Counted from the stretch's first letter, positions 40,301-49,412 are shown. The stretch: DNA of 64,000 bases from Achromobacter marplatensis (GCF_002209535.1 NZ_NJIG01000022.1:17719-81718); one strand, 5' to 3'. Numbers and translations are program-made. The notes: generated by a model not told the origin, from the letters alone.

Positions 40301-41167
40301 ATGAATACCCCGATGCTTCCCCCTGTTGATCGTCTGTCGGCCCTGCTGGACCGCTTCCGCGTGCGCGCCAGCCTGTTCCACACGGGCGCGCTTTGCGGTA
40401 TCCAGACCTTTGATGCGCAGCCCGGCAGGGGCTTTCTACATGTGCTGCGCCAGGGCGAAATGGAAGTCCGGCACCTGCCTGGCACGGCCGGCTCGCAGCG
40501 CATGACGCTGACCGAACCGACGCTGCTGTTCTATCCCCGCGCCATGCACCATGAGTTCATCAATCCGCCCGTCACCGGGTCGGACTTCACCTGCGCGGCG
40601 CTGGATTTCGATGGCGGCGAGCGCAATCCTCTTGTGCAGTCTTTGCCGCCGGTGCTAAGGGTGCCGTTGAACGCCGTCGAAGGGCTGCGGCCCGCCTTGG
40701 ATCTGCTGTTTGCCGAGGCCGACAACGTACGTTGCGGTTCGCGCCTTTTGGCGGATCGGCTGTTTGAAGTGGTGCTGATCCAATTGCTGCGGTGGATACT
40801 GGATCACCCCGCGCAAGCCGGGGTCAGCAATGGGCTGGTGATGGGGCTGGCGGACCCGAAGCTGGCCCGGGCGCTGGTGGCTCTGCACCAGGCGCCGCGC
40901 GACGATTGGCCGCTGGAGAAGATGGCGGCCATCGCCGGCATGTCGCGCAGCGCCTTTGCCGCCGCCTTCAAGGACGCCACGGGCACGACACCGGCCGCCT
41001 ACCTGACCGATTGGCGCTTGAGCCTGGCGGCGTCGATGATGCGGTCAGGCCGCCCCGTGAAATTCATCGCGGACGAGTTGGGCTTTGCCAGCGCGTCGTC
41101 CTTGTCCAAGGCCTTCCGGCAACGGATGGGAGCCTCGCCGCGGGACTGGCTGGTGGCGAACCGCTAG
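40301..41167 (+). CDS. AraC-family regulator with N-terminal cupin domain
   Basis: A 288-residue regulator. The N-terminal ~170 residues form a cupin_6-type sensor (RASLFHTGALCGIQTFDAQP, GFLHVLRQGEMEVRHL, FYPRAMHHEFI). The C-terminal AraC domain begins near 195: DWPLEKMAAIAGMSRSAFAAAF and PVKFIADELGFASASSLSKAF. It is divergent from the AhpD-like gene; in this cupin-AraC group a neighbouring oxidoreductase or peroxidase is a common target. The promoter region holds ATGTCC twice, 13 bp apart (40269 and 40282), possible half-sites. Confidence 0.9.
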   Translation: MNTPMLPPVDRLSALLDRFRVRASLFHTGALCGIQTFDAQPGRGFLHVLRQGEMEVRHLPGTAGSQRMTLTEPTLLFYPRAMHHEFINPPVTGSDFTCAALDFDGGERNPLVQSLPPVLRVPLNAVEGLRPALDLLFAEADNVRCGSRLLADRLFEVVLIQLLRWILDHPAQAGVSNGLVMGLADPKLARALVALHQAPRDDWPLEKMAAIAGMSRSAFAAAFKDATGTTPAAYLTDWRLSLAASMMRSGRPVKFIADELGFASASSLSKAFRQRMGASPRDWLVANR

Positions 41168-41206
41168 GCTGCGGCATGACCAGACGCCGCGCGCTGCGTG
41201 GCGTAC

Positions 41207-42163
41207 CTACGCGACGCTTGCCCGGAACTGCTTGCGGTAGGCGGAAGGCGAAATCGCGAACGCGTGCGTGAAGTGCTGCCGAAACGACACCGACGACCCG
41301 AAACCGACGTTTTCAGCGATCTGGTCTACCGCTTGGCCGCTGGTCTCAAGCAGGCGTTGTGCGGCGGCCAAGCGGTGGTTCAATACCCAGCCAGACACCG
41401 TGGCGCCCGTCTTCGCCTTGAATCGCCGCGTGAAGTTGCGGCGGCTCATGCCGGCTTTATCGGCCAGCAGGTCCAGCGTCAGGGGCTGCTGCAGGTTTTC
41501 GATGGCCCAGTCCAACGTGGCGCTGAGCATGTCCGAGCCCTTGCGTTCGGGTAGCGGCTGCTCGATGTATTGGGCCTGGCCGCCATGCCGATGGGGGGCG
41601 ACGACCATGCGGCGGGCGACGCGGTTGGCGATCTCGGCGCCGTGATCGCGGCGCAGCAAGTGCAGGCAGCAATCGATGGCGGCGGCCGTGCCCGCGGACG
41701 TCAGGATATCGCCGTCATCGATGTACAGGGATTTCCGGTCCAGGCGGACTTTCGGATGCCGGCGCTCGAAATCGTCGCCCCATACCCAGTGCGTGGCCGC
41801 CGTGCGCCCGTCCAGCAAACCCGCTTCGGCCAGCACGAAGGTGCCCAGGCACAGCCCGGCGATGCGGGCGCCGCGGGCATGGCCGGCCCGCAACGCGTCC
41901 AGCAGCGCGGGGGGCGCGGATTCCTCGGGGTCGCGCCACGCGGGCATGATGATGGTGTCGGCCTGGGCCAGCGCCGACAGGTCGTGTTCGACCTCGATGT
42001 TGAACCCGGACATCGTGGGGATCAGCCCGGTTCGTTCGCCGCAGATCAGCAGCTGATACCGCGGCACGCCCAAGCGGGCCAGGTCGTCGCCGAACACCAT
42101 GCAGGGGACGGACAGATGGAACGGGCTGATGCCTTCAAAGGCGATGACGGCGACGGTATGCAT
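41207..42163 (-). CDS. GlxA-like AraC-family regulator
   Basis: A 318-residue regulator of the same plan as the gene at 38.6 kb. It has a DJ-1/PfpI-type domain (TVAVIAFEGISPFHLSVPCMVF, AGLCLGTFVLAEAGLLDG with Cys) followed by an AraC double helix-turn-helix (LTLDLLADKAGMSRRNFTRRF and AVDQIAENVGFGSSVSFRQHF). It is divergent from an isochorismatase-family hydrolase, its likely target. The two GlxA-type proteins in this segment differ clearly in sequence, so they are not a recent duplication. Confidence 0.92.
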   Translation of the reverse strand: MHTVAVIAFEGISPFHLSVPCMVFGDDLARLGVPRYQLLICGERTGLIPTMSGFNIEVEHDLSALAQADTIIMPAWRDPEESAPPALLDALRAGHARGARIAGLCLGTFVLAEAGLLDGRTAATHWVWGDDFERRHPKVRLDRKSLYIDDGDILTSAGTAAAIDCCLHLLRRDHGAEIANRVARRMVVAPHRHGGQAQYIEQPLPERKGSDMLSATLDWAIENLQQPLTLDLLADKAGMSRRNFTRRFKAKTGATVSGWVLNHRLAAAQRLLETSGQAVDQIAENVGFGSSVSFRQHFTHAFAISPSAYRKQFRASVA

Positions 42164-42312
42164 GGCGGGCGTGGGGTGGCTGGCGCAGGGCTGGTGCTGG
42201 GGCAGGACGGCTTTGGCCCGATTCTAGCAATTGTTGTCCATCGGGCCACTATCGCCAACCTGGCGTTAGCGGGACACTGGGGCTTCTTCCACTTCACTCC
42301 AAGAGGCAAGCC

Positions 42313-42924
42313 GTGAACCATCCCACCATCCGCACGCTGGCCGGCGCCGCCGCCCCGGCCTCGATCGACGCGTCCAGCACCGCTTTGCTGGTGATCGATT
42401 TCCAGAACGAATATTTCAGCGGCAAGCTGCCCATTCCCGCGGGCAAGACGGCCCTGGGCAATGCGCAACGCCTGATCGCGCACGCCGACAAGGCGGGCAT
42501 TCCCGTCTATCACGTCCAGCACGTCACGCCCGCAGGCAGCCCGGTCTTTGCCGACCAAAGCCCCACCGGCGAGTTCCATGCCGAGCTGCAGCCCGGCGCC
42601 AAGCACCACGTCGTGCGCAAGTCCTCGGTCAGCGTGTTTCCCACGACCGACCTGGACCAGCAGTTGAAGGCGGCCGGCGTGAAGACGCTGGTGATCACGG
42701 GCCTGATGACGCACGCTTGCGTGGCCGGCGCCGCGCGCGACGCCGTGCCGCTGGGTTACGGCGTTATCGTGGCCGAAGATGCCTGCGCCACGCGCGACCT
42801 GGACCGCGCCGACGGCAGCGTCGTCGGGCACGACAGCCTGCACCGCGCCGCCTTGGCCAGCATTGACGACACGTTCGGGGATGTCTTGACGACGGAACAG
42901 GTGTTGAAGCTGCCCGTGGTGTAA
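42313..42924 (+). CDS. Isochorismatase-family cysteine hydrolase
   Basis: A 203-residue hydrolase of the nicotinamidase/isochorismatase fold. The triad is visible: Asp in LLVIDFQNEYF (~33), Lys in HHVVRKSSVSVF (~102), and nucleophile Cys in ITGLMTHACVAGAARDA (~137). It starts at GTG 42313 with AAGAGG six bases upstream. The C-terminal part has AEDACATRDLDRADGSVVG, typical of YcaC-like and related members. Substrates in this family range from nicotinamide to N-carbamoyl compounds and cannot be told here. It is divergent from a GlxA-type regulator. Confidence 0.9.
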   Translation: MNHPTIRTLAGAAAPASIDASSTALLVIDFQNEYFSGKLPIPAGKTALGNAQRLIAHADKAGIPVYHVQHVTPAGSPVFADQSPTGEFHAELQPGAKHHVVRKSSVSVFPTTDLDQQLKAAGVKTLVITGLMTHACVAGAARDAVPLGYGVIVAEDACATRDLDRADGSVVGHDSLHRAALASIDDTFGDVLTTEQVLKLPVV

Positions 42925-42930
42925 GGGGGC

Positions 42931-43437
42931 TTAGGGCCGCGCGGGGCTGGGCTCGGCCAGGCCCGGATTTTTACGGATCAGGATGACGCCGGCGATGGTC
43001 AGCGCCAATCCGCCGCCGACATACGGCAAACCAAAGATAAGCGCCCAGAAGAAGAGCGCCGTGTTTGCGTCATTGGCGGCGCGTGCGCCCACGGTTGCCG
43101 CATCATGCGCCGGGAAGTCCATCGTCAGCAGGCTCATGGGGACCGTGAGCAACAACGAGATCCCCAACAGCGCGCAGCCCCAGCCGATCAGGCGGCGCAT
43201 ATTGGGAACGCGGACCAGCGCCGCCGCGACCGCGATCGTCAGCAGCAGCGTAATGATGCCGCCGGCCAATTGCATCTTGTCCACGGTGGCGGCTTCGGCA
43301 GCCACGTCGGCGGCCGCCGCCGGCCCGTTCAGCCCGAACGCGAGGATCAAGAGCGGATTGACCATGCCGTAGGCGGCTCTGCCGACCAGCAGGCCAAAGG
43401 CAATGCTGGCCAGCCATTTGATCGCGGTAGGGGGCAT
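42931..43437 (-). CDS. Small integral membrane protein of unknown function
   Basis: A 168-residue protein with four hydrophobic segments: ~8-30 (LASIAFGLLVGRAAYGM), ~57-75 (AGGIITLLLTIAVAAALV), ~82-103 (LIGWGCALLGISLLLTV) and ~127-150 (ALFFWALIFGLPYVGGGLALTIAG). I do not recognise a family. A 60-residue soluble part between helices 3 and 4 is rich in Ala. It is followed on the same strand, 29 bp upstream, by a secreted protein gene, and might be cotranscribed with it. Confidence 0.7.
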   Translation of the reverse strand: MPPTAIKWLASIAFGLLVGRAAYGMVNPLLILAFGLNGPAAAADVAAEAATVDKMQLAGGIITLLLTIAVAAALVRVPNMRRLIGWGCALLGISLLLTVPMSLLTMDFPAHDAATVGARAANDANTALFFWALIFGLPYVGGGLALTIAGVILIRKNPGLAEPSPARP

Positions 43438-43466
43438 CGTGGATTCCGGGGCGAGGCGCTGACGGC

Positions 43467-44111
43467 TTAGTAATAGATATCGACGTAGTCGGTCAGGCGG
43501 CCGCAGCTTTCCATCTGCTGCAAGCGCCAGTATTTGCGTTTGCCAGTGGCGCGGAACTCGTAGTCGCCGGTGCGTTCGCAGCGACGGCCTTTATCCGGCG
43601 CGTCCAGGATCAGGATGGTGCCGCGGAACACAAAGCGGTCGCTGTCGATCGAGACGATTTCACCCTTGATTTTCAAGGTGCCTTCAAAGTTGGCTTGCGT
43701 GCCATCGATGCGCACGACGTCGTTGTCATCTTTTGCGGTCAGGTGGCCGCGATCGGCGGACCAGAGCCATTGCACGCTGACGCCGCTGTTGTTCAGCAGG
43801 CGTTCGTAGGCGGCCTGGTTCTTGATTTCGGTCTTGGTGACCGGCGCAAGGGCGGCGCCATTCTGCTGGGCCGGCGCGACGCTTTGTTGGGGCGCGGCGC
43901 CGCTCTGCTGAAGGGGGGCGGCGTTCTGCTGGGTGGCGGCGCCATTTGGCTGGGCGGGGCCGTGGGCCCGCACCGCGCCCGCATTCTGCGCCGCAATAAT
44001 GGGCGAAGCCACGGCAAGCGCAAGGCCGAACGCCAGGGGAATCATCCGGGAAATCCGCTTCGGCTTATGGGCGGTAGTCGTATCGCGATCAGGCGTGGTG
44101 TGCATGGTCAT
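43467..44111 (-). CDS. Secreted protein with Gln/Ala-rich repeats
   Basis: A 214-residue protein of unknown function. After a basic N-terminus there is a signal-type helix (~22-41, MIPLAFGLALAVASPIIAA). Residues ~47-90 are low-complexity, with repeats of the form QQ-x-x-A-(A/P)-x-x-QQ (QQNAAPLQQ, QQSGAAPQQ, QQNGAALA). The C-terminal ~110 residues look folded: WLWSADRGHLTAKDDNDVVRI, IVSIDSDRFVFRGTILILDA, and two Cys (RRCERTGDYEF and MESCGRL) that may form a disulfide. ATGs at 44111, 44105 and 44045 are all possible starts; none has a strong ribosome site. Confidence 0.65.
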   Translation of the reverse strand: MTMHTTPDRDTTTAHKPKRISRMIPLAFGLALAVASPIIAAQNAGAVRAHGPAQPNGAATQQNAAPLQQSGAAPQQSVAPAQQNGAALAPVTKTEIKNQAAYERLLNNSGVSVQWLWSADRGHLTAKDDNDVVRIDGTQANFEGTLKIKGEIVSIDSDRFVFRGTILILDAPDKGRRCERTGDYEFRATGKRKYWRLQQMESCGRLTDYVDIYY

Positions 44112-44236
44112 GAATAGAGGGGAAAATGCCGCACTCAGGCGAGGGCGGTTACGGGCGCCTAAATTAGCATGCAGATTGCGTCAAAGCGTTGCCGGTTTTC
44201 GGCGGAATGTATCTATCGGTTAACCGACGGAGTGCC

Positions 44237-44725
44237 TTACGCCCCGGTCCGCTTTTGCACATTCTGCTGATGCAGCAGACGGACTTGCTCGGCAAACTCC
44301 GTGACCGGCCCGTCGACTTCTATGCCGTCCACCACCTCGCCAATGGCCAGCGGCCGCACCCGCGACGCCGGCACGCCCCATTCGCGCATCCACGCCGAAT
44401 ACTGTGCGGACGAGCTGGCGTAGACGATGCGGCCCAGACCCACCCAGCCATGCGCGGCCGAACACATCGGGCAGTGTTCGCCCGAGGTATAGACGACGCA
44501 GCTGGCCCGCTCGGATGCCGGCACATGGTTGGCGGCCCAGCGGGCAATCTCGAATTCCGGATGCTGCGTGTGGTCGCCGCCTGCCACGTGGTTGTGGTCT
44601 TCGAACAGCACCTTGCCGTCGGCGGACACCAGGATGGAACCGAAGGGTTCGTCGCCCGACTCCAGGGCTTGCCTGGCCAGCGCCACGCACCGCGCAAGGT
44701 GCTTCTTGTCCTGTTCGTTGATCAC
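44237..44725 (-). CDS. Nucleoside/guanine deaminase-like protein
   Basis: A 162-residue zinc-dependent deaminase of the cytidine deaminase superfamily. The active site is HPEFEIARWA near residue 55 (Pro replaces the more usual Ala between His and Glu) and EHCPMCSAAHGW near 83, supplying the zinc Cys pair. It has the family's opening LARCVALARQALESGDEPFGSIL. This group includes guanine deaminase and tRNA adenosine deaminase relatives; Trp-rich C-terminal features (SAWMREWG) favour the guanine deaminase-like side, tentatively. I start at GTG 44725, with GGAG eight bases upstream. It is divergent from a GST gene. Confidence 0.85.
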   Translation of the reverse strand: MINEQDKKHLARCVALARQALESGDEPFGSILVSADGKVLFEDHNHVAGGDHTQHPEFEIARWAANHVPASERASCVVYTSGEHCPMCSAAHGWVGLGRIVYASSSAQYSAWMREWGVPASRVRPLAIGEVVDGIEVDGPVTEFAEQVRLLHQQNVQKRTGA

Positions 44726-44848
44726 GGGGGGTCTCCTTGTTCTGGAAAGCGGCGTCTGCCGGGGATGGCCCAAGGATATCGCGGGGTTGCTCAAGCAGGG
44801 TAGAGTGGCGGGGTTAACGCGCTGGCGTATCCGAACCGGGGAATCTGC

Positions 44849-45490
44849 ATGCTGACCGTCCATCATCTGGGAAAATCGCAATCCGAACGCATCGTGTGGC
44901 TGTGCGAAGAACTCGCCATCCCCTACGAATTGAAGGTCTATGACCGCGACCCGGTCACCCGCCTGGCGCCGCCCGCGTACAAGGCGCTGCATCCGCTGGG
45001 CACCGCGCCCATCATTACCGACGGCGACACCGTGCTGGCCGAATCCACCGCCATCGTCGAGTACCTGCTGGCCAAGTTCGGCAATGGCCGCCTGACGGCG
45101 GCGCCGGTCGATGCGAATTTCGCGGATTATCTTTATTGGTTCCATTTCGCCAACGGCTCGCTGCAGCCCGCCTTGATGCGGTGCATGGTCCTGGCCCGGG
45201 CCGAGGTGCCGGCAGACAAGCCGGTTGTGCAGTTTGCCGATGCCCGGCGCAAGCAGGCGCTGAGCCTGATCGATACCCGCTTGGGGGCGAACGATTATCT
45301 GGCGGGCAACGCGCTGACCGCTGCGGACATCGTCGCGGTGTTCTCCTTGACGACGATGCGGCTGTTCTATCCGTTCGACTTGTCGCCGTATCCGAATATC
45401 CTGGCCTATCTGCAGCGCATCGGCGCCCGCGACGCGTACCGTCGCGCCATGAAGCAGGGCGACCCGGACATGGCGCCGATGCTGGCTTGA
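44849..45490 (+). CDS. Glutathione S-transferase
   Basis: A 213-residue cytosolic GST. The N-terminal thioredoxin-like domain has LTVHHLGKSQSERIVWLCEEL (catalytic Ser is probably in the KSQSER turn), LHPLGTAPIITDGDTVLAES and the glutathione-binding Glu-Ser of AESTAIVEYL. The all-helical C-terminal domain has DYLAGNALTAADIVAVFSL, the conserved N-capping box. Length is typical. It stands alone with a very strong terminator after it. The substrate is unknown. Confidence 0.92.
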   Translation: MLTVHHLGKSQSERIVWLCEELAIPYELKVYDRDPVTRLAPPAYKALHPLGTAPIITDGDTVLAESTAIVEYLLAKFGNGRLTAAPVDANFADYLYWFHFANGSLQPALMRCMVLARAEVPADKPVVQFADARRKQALSLIDTRLGANDYLAGNALTAADIVAVFSLTTMRLFYPFDLSPYPNILAYLQRIGARDAYRRAMKQGDPDMAPMLA

Positions 45491-45500
45491 AGCCGCACTC

Positions 45501-45546
45501 GTAAAAGACTAGGGGCCCGCCAATCGGCGGGCCCCTAGTCTTTTAC
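45501..45546. terminator. Bidirectional terminator between GST and SYLF genes
   Basis: A perfect 21-bp inverted repeat (45501-45521 and 45526-45546) with an AATC loop. It is GC-rich in the middle (GGGGCCCGCC) with AAAA and TTTT at the ends. It stands between two convergent genes and can terminate both. Confidence 0.95.
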
Positions 45547-45554
45547 GGATGGCG

Positions 45555-46148
45555 TTACAGCAGCAGCGGGGAAATCTTGCTGCCGTCTACGGACACGCCG
45601 GCCATCAGGCCACCGTTGTTCATGACGAACCCCACGATGGGTTGCTGGACGGTATTCGAATCGATATTGCCGTTTGCGCCCAGGTTCGCCACGGCAACCG
45701 TCGCATCGGCCCCGATCGTCCATCCGCTGCTGGCGCGGAACTTGGCCAGGGCGTCATCCGTCATGAAGAGCACCACCATGGCTTTGGACTGGGCGCCCGC
45801 CTGAAAACCGATCGAGCCGCCCGTGATGCTGTAGTAGCCGGTGTCCTGGCCGTTCACCCGCAACACGCCCGTTCCATGCTGTGCACCGACGATGAAGCTG
45901 GCGCTCAGCACCGCCGGAAACACCAGCACGCCACGGGCTTGCGCGACCAATTGCTTGGACTGCGGCGCGGCCTCGTACAGCTTGGACAAGGTGGCGGAGG
46001 TGGCGGCATTCAGTTCCTGGCGCTTTTCGGCGGCGGTGGGCGTCGCCTGCGGGCCGTTCATGGTGCAACCGGCCAGGAACACGCTGGCCACCCCGAGCGT
46101 CAACGCGGCCACGCCAGTTTTACGCAATTTCGAAAAAGAGTTGAGCAT
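45555..46148 (-). CDS. SYLF/YSC84-domain lipoprotein
   Basis: A 197-residue lipoprotein. The signal peptide ends in a clear lipobox, LAGC at residue ~28. The mature part is a SYLF (YSC84) domain, known in eukaryotes as a lipid-binding module: LYEAAPQSKQLVAQARGVLVFP, FIVGAQHGTGVLRV, YYSITGGSIGFQAGAQSK, and FVMNNGGLMAGVSVDGSKISPL. AAGGAAG precedes the start. Bacterial members such as BPSL1445 are antigenic envelope lipoproteins of uncertain function. It is convergent with the GST gene and separated by a strong terminator. Confidence 0.92.
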   Translation of the reverse strand: MLNSFSKLRKTGVAALTLGVASVFLAGCTMNGPQATPTAAEKRQELNAATSATLSKLYEAAPQSKQLVAQARGVLVFPAVLSASFIVGAQHGTGVLRVNGQDTGYYSITGGSIGFQAGAQSKAMVVLFMTDDALAKFRASSGWTIGADATVAVANLGANGNIDSNTVQQPIVGFVMNNGGLMAGVSVDGSKISPLLL

Positions 46149-46291
46149 GTGGACTTCCTTTTGGTTGCAAGCGACCGGGTTGCGTCAGGGTTGACGCTAG
46201 GGTGAAGATTACTCCCGCCCGACGCCTTCGGACGCGGTTTCGATCGCCGCGCGCAAATAAACCGCGTGCGCCATCGGTTTAACATCGCGCC

Positions 46292-47083
46292 ATGCTCATT
46301 TCCCTTATCCTCCTTTGGATTGCGTTGTCCCTGGGGGTCGGCCTGTTGGCGGTCCGGCGGGGGCGCAAGGCTGTCGGTTGGACGATTCTTGCCTGCCTGA
46401 TCAGCCCGGTCGTGGCCGGCATTTTCCTGATGACCATCGACGACCGCTCGCCGCGCGCCAGGCAGCCTGTTGTCGCGACGCACATCGATTGCCCGGGATG
46501 CGGCCAGCGCATCCTGCGGGACGCCCGCGTGTGCCGTCATTGTGGCGGCACGGTGGCAGAGATGGCCGACCGCAGCGAAGCAGAACGGATCGCGGCGCTG
46601 CGGCGGCTTGGCGTGTCCGAGCCATTGGTGCAATTGTCATCCGGCACTTGCCTGCACGAGGCGTTCCGCGGCATCTGCGTCGGGCCACCGACGCGTGCCT
46701 ACCCGCGGCCCGGCGCGTCCGATGGCCCGGTCTGGATCGCGCTTTGGGACCAGGACGCGATGGTCTACGCCGTCCTGGAAGACGAGGACGGTTTGGAGTT
46801 CAACCGCTACAGCATCGAACGCCCGCGCGATATCGACGTGATCGCCCGCAGCGAGCAAGGGTTCTGGCTGCATCGCTTTGATTTCCTGTACGAACGCGAC
46901 CTGTCGGACGACACACTCCGGCAAGCCGCGCAGGTGGTCGGTTTCCGGTATCTGGACCGGTACCTGCGCGAACGGCATGCGGCTGAAGCCCAACTGGGAA
47001 CCTTCGCTGCGCATCGGGCGTGGCTAGAAGGCCTGATTGCATCTGTCGATAGCGATGCCGGGCCGGGCGGATGGATCGTTTGA
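46292..47083 (+). CDS. Membrane-anchored zinc-ribbon protein of unknown function
   Basis: A 263-residue protein. Two hydrophobic segments lie at ~1-20 (ISLILLWIALSLGVGLLAV) and ~30-48 (WTILACLISPVVAGIFL). They are followed by a zinc ribbon with Cys pairs CPGCGQ (~69) and CRHCGG (~84). The C-terminal ~170 residues have no family I recognise; they include VWIALWDQDAMVYAVLEDEDG and FLYERDLSDDTLRQAAQVVGF. The layout resembles many bacterial zinc-ribbon membrane proteins of unassigned role. Confidence 0.75.
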   Translation: MLISLILLWIALSLGVGLLAVRRGRKAVGWTILACLISPVVAGIFLMTIDDRSPRARQPVVATHIDCPGCGQRILRDARVCRHCGGTVAEMADRSEAERIAALRRLGVSEPLVQLSSGTCLHEAFRGICVGPPTRAYPRPGASDGPVWIALWDQDAMVYAVLEDEDGLEFNRYSIERPRDIDVIARSEQGFWLHRFDFLYERDLSDDTLRQAAQVVGFRYLDRYLRERHAAEAQLGTFAAHRAWLEGLIASVDSDAGPGGWIV

Positions 47084-47158
47084 CGATATGATGACGACGG
47101 CGTCGCGGTCGTCGTCCGCGAGCCTGTCTACCCGTGCAGCGTTGATAAGGGCCTCCCG

Positions 47159-48304
47159 ATGCGTCTGAACCAGTGCCAGAACTTCCACGACTTTCGCCGC
47201 ATGGCGCGCCAGCGGTTGCCCGGCCCGATCTTCAACTACATCGACGGCGCCGCCGACGATGAAACCACCTATCGGCGCAACACCGACGCGTTCGAAGCCT
47301 GCGACCTGGTGCCAGACGTGCTGCGTGGCGTGGCCCAAGTGGACATGTCCGTGACGGTGATGGGCCAGAAGCTGGCGATGCCCGTCTATTGTTCGCCAAC
47401 AGCCCTGCAGCGCCTGTTCCATCACGACGGCGAGCGGGCCGTTGCGGCGGCGGCCGGCAAATTCGGCACGATGTTCGGCGTGTCGTCGCTGGGCACGGTC
47501 AGCCTGGAGGAAGCCCGCCAGATCAGCGGCGGCCCCCAGGTCTACCAGTTCTACTTCCACAAAGACCGCGGTCTGAACCGCGACATGATGGTTCGCGCCA
47601 AAGAGGCCGGCGTCCAGGTCATGATGCTGACCGTGGACAGCATCACCGGCGGTAACCGTGAACGCGACAAACGCACGGGCTTTGCCATTCCCTTCCGGCT
47701 AAATCTGGCGGGCATCGCCCAATTCGCCGCCAAGCCGGCCTGGGCGCTGAACTATGTCACGCACGAACGCTTCCGGCTGCCGCAGCTGGACGGCCACGTC
47801 GACATGGGCGGCGGCGCCATGTCGATCAGCCGCTATTTCACCGAAATGCTGGACCCGGCCATGTCATGGGACGACGTCGCCGACATGGTGCGGCAATGGG
47901 ACGGCCAGTTTTGCCTCAAAGGCATCATGTCGGTGGAAGACGCTAAGCGGGCCGTCGACATCGGCTGCACCGGCATCGTGCTGTCGAATCACGGCGGGCG
48001 CCAACTGGACGGCTCGCGCAGCGCTTTCGATCAACTGGCGGAGATCGTCGACGCGGTGGGCGACCGGATCGACGTGATGCTGGACGGCGGCGTGCAGCGC
48101 GGCACGCATGTGCTCAAGGCGCTGGCGCTAGGCGCCAAGGCGGTGGGGTTGGGCCGCTACTACCTGTTCCCGTTGGGGGCCGCAGGCCAACCCGGCGTGG
48201 AGCGGGCGCTGGATTTGATGCGGATCGAAATCGAGCGCGCCATGAAGCTGATGGGGTGCCGGACCGTCGCTGATCTTCAGCGGCGGCATTTGCGGTTCCG
48301 TTGA
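47159..48304 (+). CDS. lldD: FMN-dependent alpha-hydroxy-acid (L-lactate) dehydrogenase
   Basis: A 381-residue flavoenzyme of the LldD/glycolate oxidase family. Marks in order: IFNYIDGAADDETTYRRN near 25, PTALQRLFHHDGERA near 80, YQFYFHKDRGLNRDMM near 132, KGIMSVEDAKRAVDIG near 258, the active-site SNHGGRQLDGS near 283 (catalytic His and substrate Arg), then DGGVQRGTHVLKALALGAKAVGLGR. Length is as for L-lactate dehydrogenase (cytochrome). Mandelate dehydrogenase and related enzymes have the same plan, so the substrate could be another L-2-hydroxy acid. There is no clear operon partner. Confidence 0.88.
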   Translation: MRLNQCQNFHDFRRMARQRLPGPIFNYIDGAADDETTYRRNTDAFEACDLVPDVLRGVAQVDMSVTVMGQKLAMPVYCSPTALQRLFHHDGERAVAAAAGKFGTMFGVSSLGTVSLEEARQISGGPQVYQFYFHKDRGLNRDMMVRAKEAGVQVMMLTVDSITGGNRERDKRTGFAIPFRLNLAGIAQFAAKPAWALNYVTHERFRLPQLDGHVDMGGGAMSISRYFTEMLDPAMSWDDVADMVRQWDGQFCLKGIMSVEDAKRAVDIGCTGIVLSNHGGRQLDGSRSAFDQLAEIVDAVGDRIDVMLDGGVQRGTHVLKALALGAKAVGLGRYYLFPLGAAGQPGVERALDLMRIEIERAMKLMGCRTVADLQRRHLRFR

Positions 48305-48370
48305 GCGGTTGCGTTGCCGGCCGCCGCGGCATGCGCGGCGGCTTGCTTGCCGCGACATCGGGCAGTGAAT

Positions 48371-49303
48371 CTATACGGGCGTGACGGCGCCGCGGCCAGA
48401 GAAGTGGCCTTCGATGTTCTCCAGGAAGATCGTGAATTGCGCGTCGATGGATTCGGGAGACCAGCCCGCCAGGTGCGGCGTCAGGATCAGGTTGTCCAGG
48501 CCGATCAGTTCGGTGGGCGGCTTGGGTTCGCTTTCGTAGACATCGATGCCTGCGCCCGCGATGACTCCTGTGGCCAAGGCCGATGCCAGCGCCGGCGTGT
48601 CCACAATGCTGCCGCGGCCCACGTTGACCAGAAAGCCCTCGGCGCCCAGCGCCTGCAATGCCGCTGCATTGATCGCATGGTGGGTGGATGCACCGCCGGG
48701 CGCGGCGCAGACCAGCACATCGCTCCATTCGGCCAGCGCCAGCAGGCTGTCGAAGTACTGGTAGGGCGACCCGGCCTTGGGGTTGCGGTTGTGGTAGCCG
48801 ATCGGCATGCGGAACGCGCTGGCGCGCGTGGCCAGCTTTTCGCCGATGGCGCCCATGCCGAAGATGCCCAGCCGCTTGCCCGAGACATTGGGAGGCGGCG
48901 TGATCGCCGTGCGCCACACCCCGTCGCGGCAAAGCTGGTCCAGCTTGCGGAAATTGCGCATGCAGGCAATCACCAGGCCCATCGCGTGGTCGGCCACGCA
49001 TTCGTCGTTGGCGCCGCGGCCATTGGTGACGACGATCCCGCGTGCGCGGGCGGCATCCACGTCCACGGTCTCGTGGCCGACACCCATGCATGACACCAGT
49101 TCAAGCGCCGGCATCGCGGCGATTTCGGCGGCGGTCAGCCCGATGGTGCCGATGGTCAGCACCGCCTGAAAGCGCGAGGCGTGCGCGGCGATGGCCGCTT
49201 GCCGTTCTTCGGGCGTGGGCGCATAGGTGACGTCGTAGCGCTGCTTCAGGCTTTCCAGGTTGGCGGGCACCACGGGGCATAGGACAAGCAGGGATGTCTT
49301 CAT
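48371..49303 (-). CDS. D-2-hydroxyacid dehydrogenase (NAD(P)-dependent)
   Basis: A 310-residue oxidoreductase. The Rossmann motif is GIFGMGAIGEKLA near residue 152, followed by HNRNP near 175; the Arg-Asn there suggests NADPH preference. Catalytic Arg lies in the APGG..-DVLVCAAPGG region (~210-240), Glu in GAGIDVYESEP and His in LILTPHLAGWSPE. The order is that of GhrB/hydroxypyruvate reductase-like enzymes. It is convergent with the FMN hydroxyacid dehydrogenase gene; together they could interconvert 2-hydroxy and 2-keto acids, which is only an inference from proximity. Confidence 0.9.
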   Translation of the reverse strand: MKTSLLVLCPVVPANLESLKQRYDVTYAPTPEERQAAIAAHASRFQAVLTIGTIGLTAAEIAAMPALELVSCMGVGHETVDVDAARARGIVVTNGRGANDECVADHAMGLVIACMRNFRKLDQLCRDGVWRTAITPPPNVSGKRLGIFGMGAIGEKLATRASAFRMPIGYHNRNPKAGSPYQYFDSLLALAEWSDVLVCAAPGGASTHHAINAAALQALGAEGFLVNVGRGSIVDTPALASALATGVIAGAGIDVYESEPKPPTELIGLDNLILTPHLAGWSPESIDAQFTIFLENIEGHFSGRGAVTPV

Positions 49304-49412
49304 TTCCGGTCTGCAAAAAAGGCAAGGCCGGGCGGTGCCCGGCGGAAGGTTTGGCTAGGGGAAAAACTATATGCCTTTTCGCACGACCTGTCCGCGTGGC
49401 GGGGCGTCGGCG

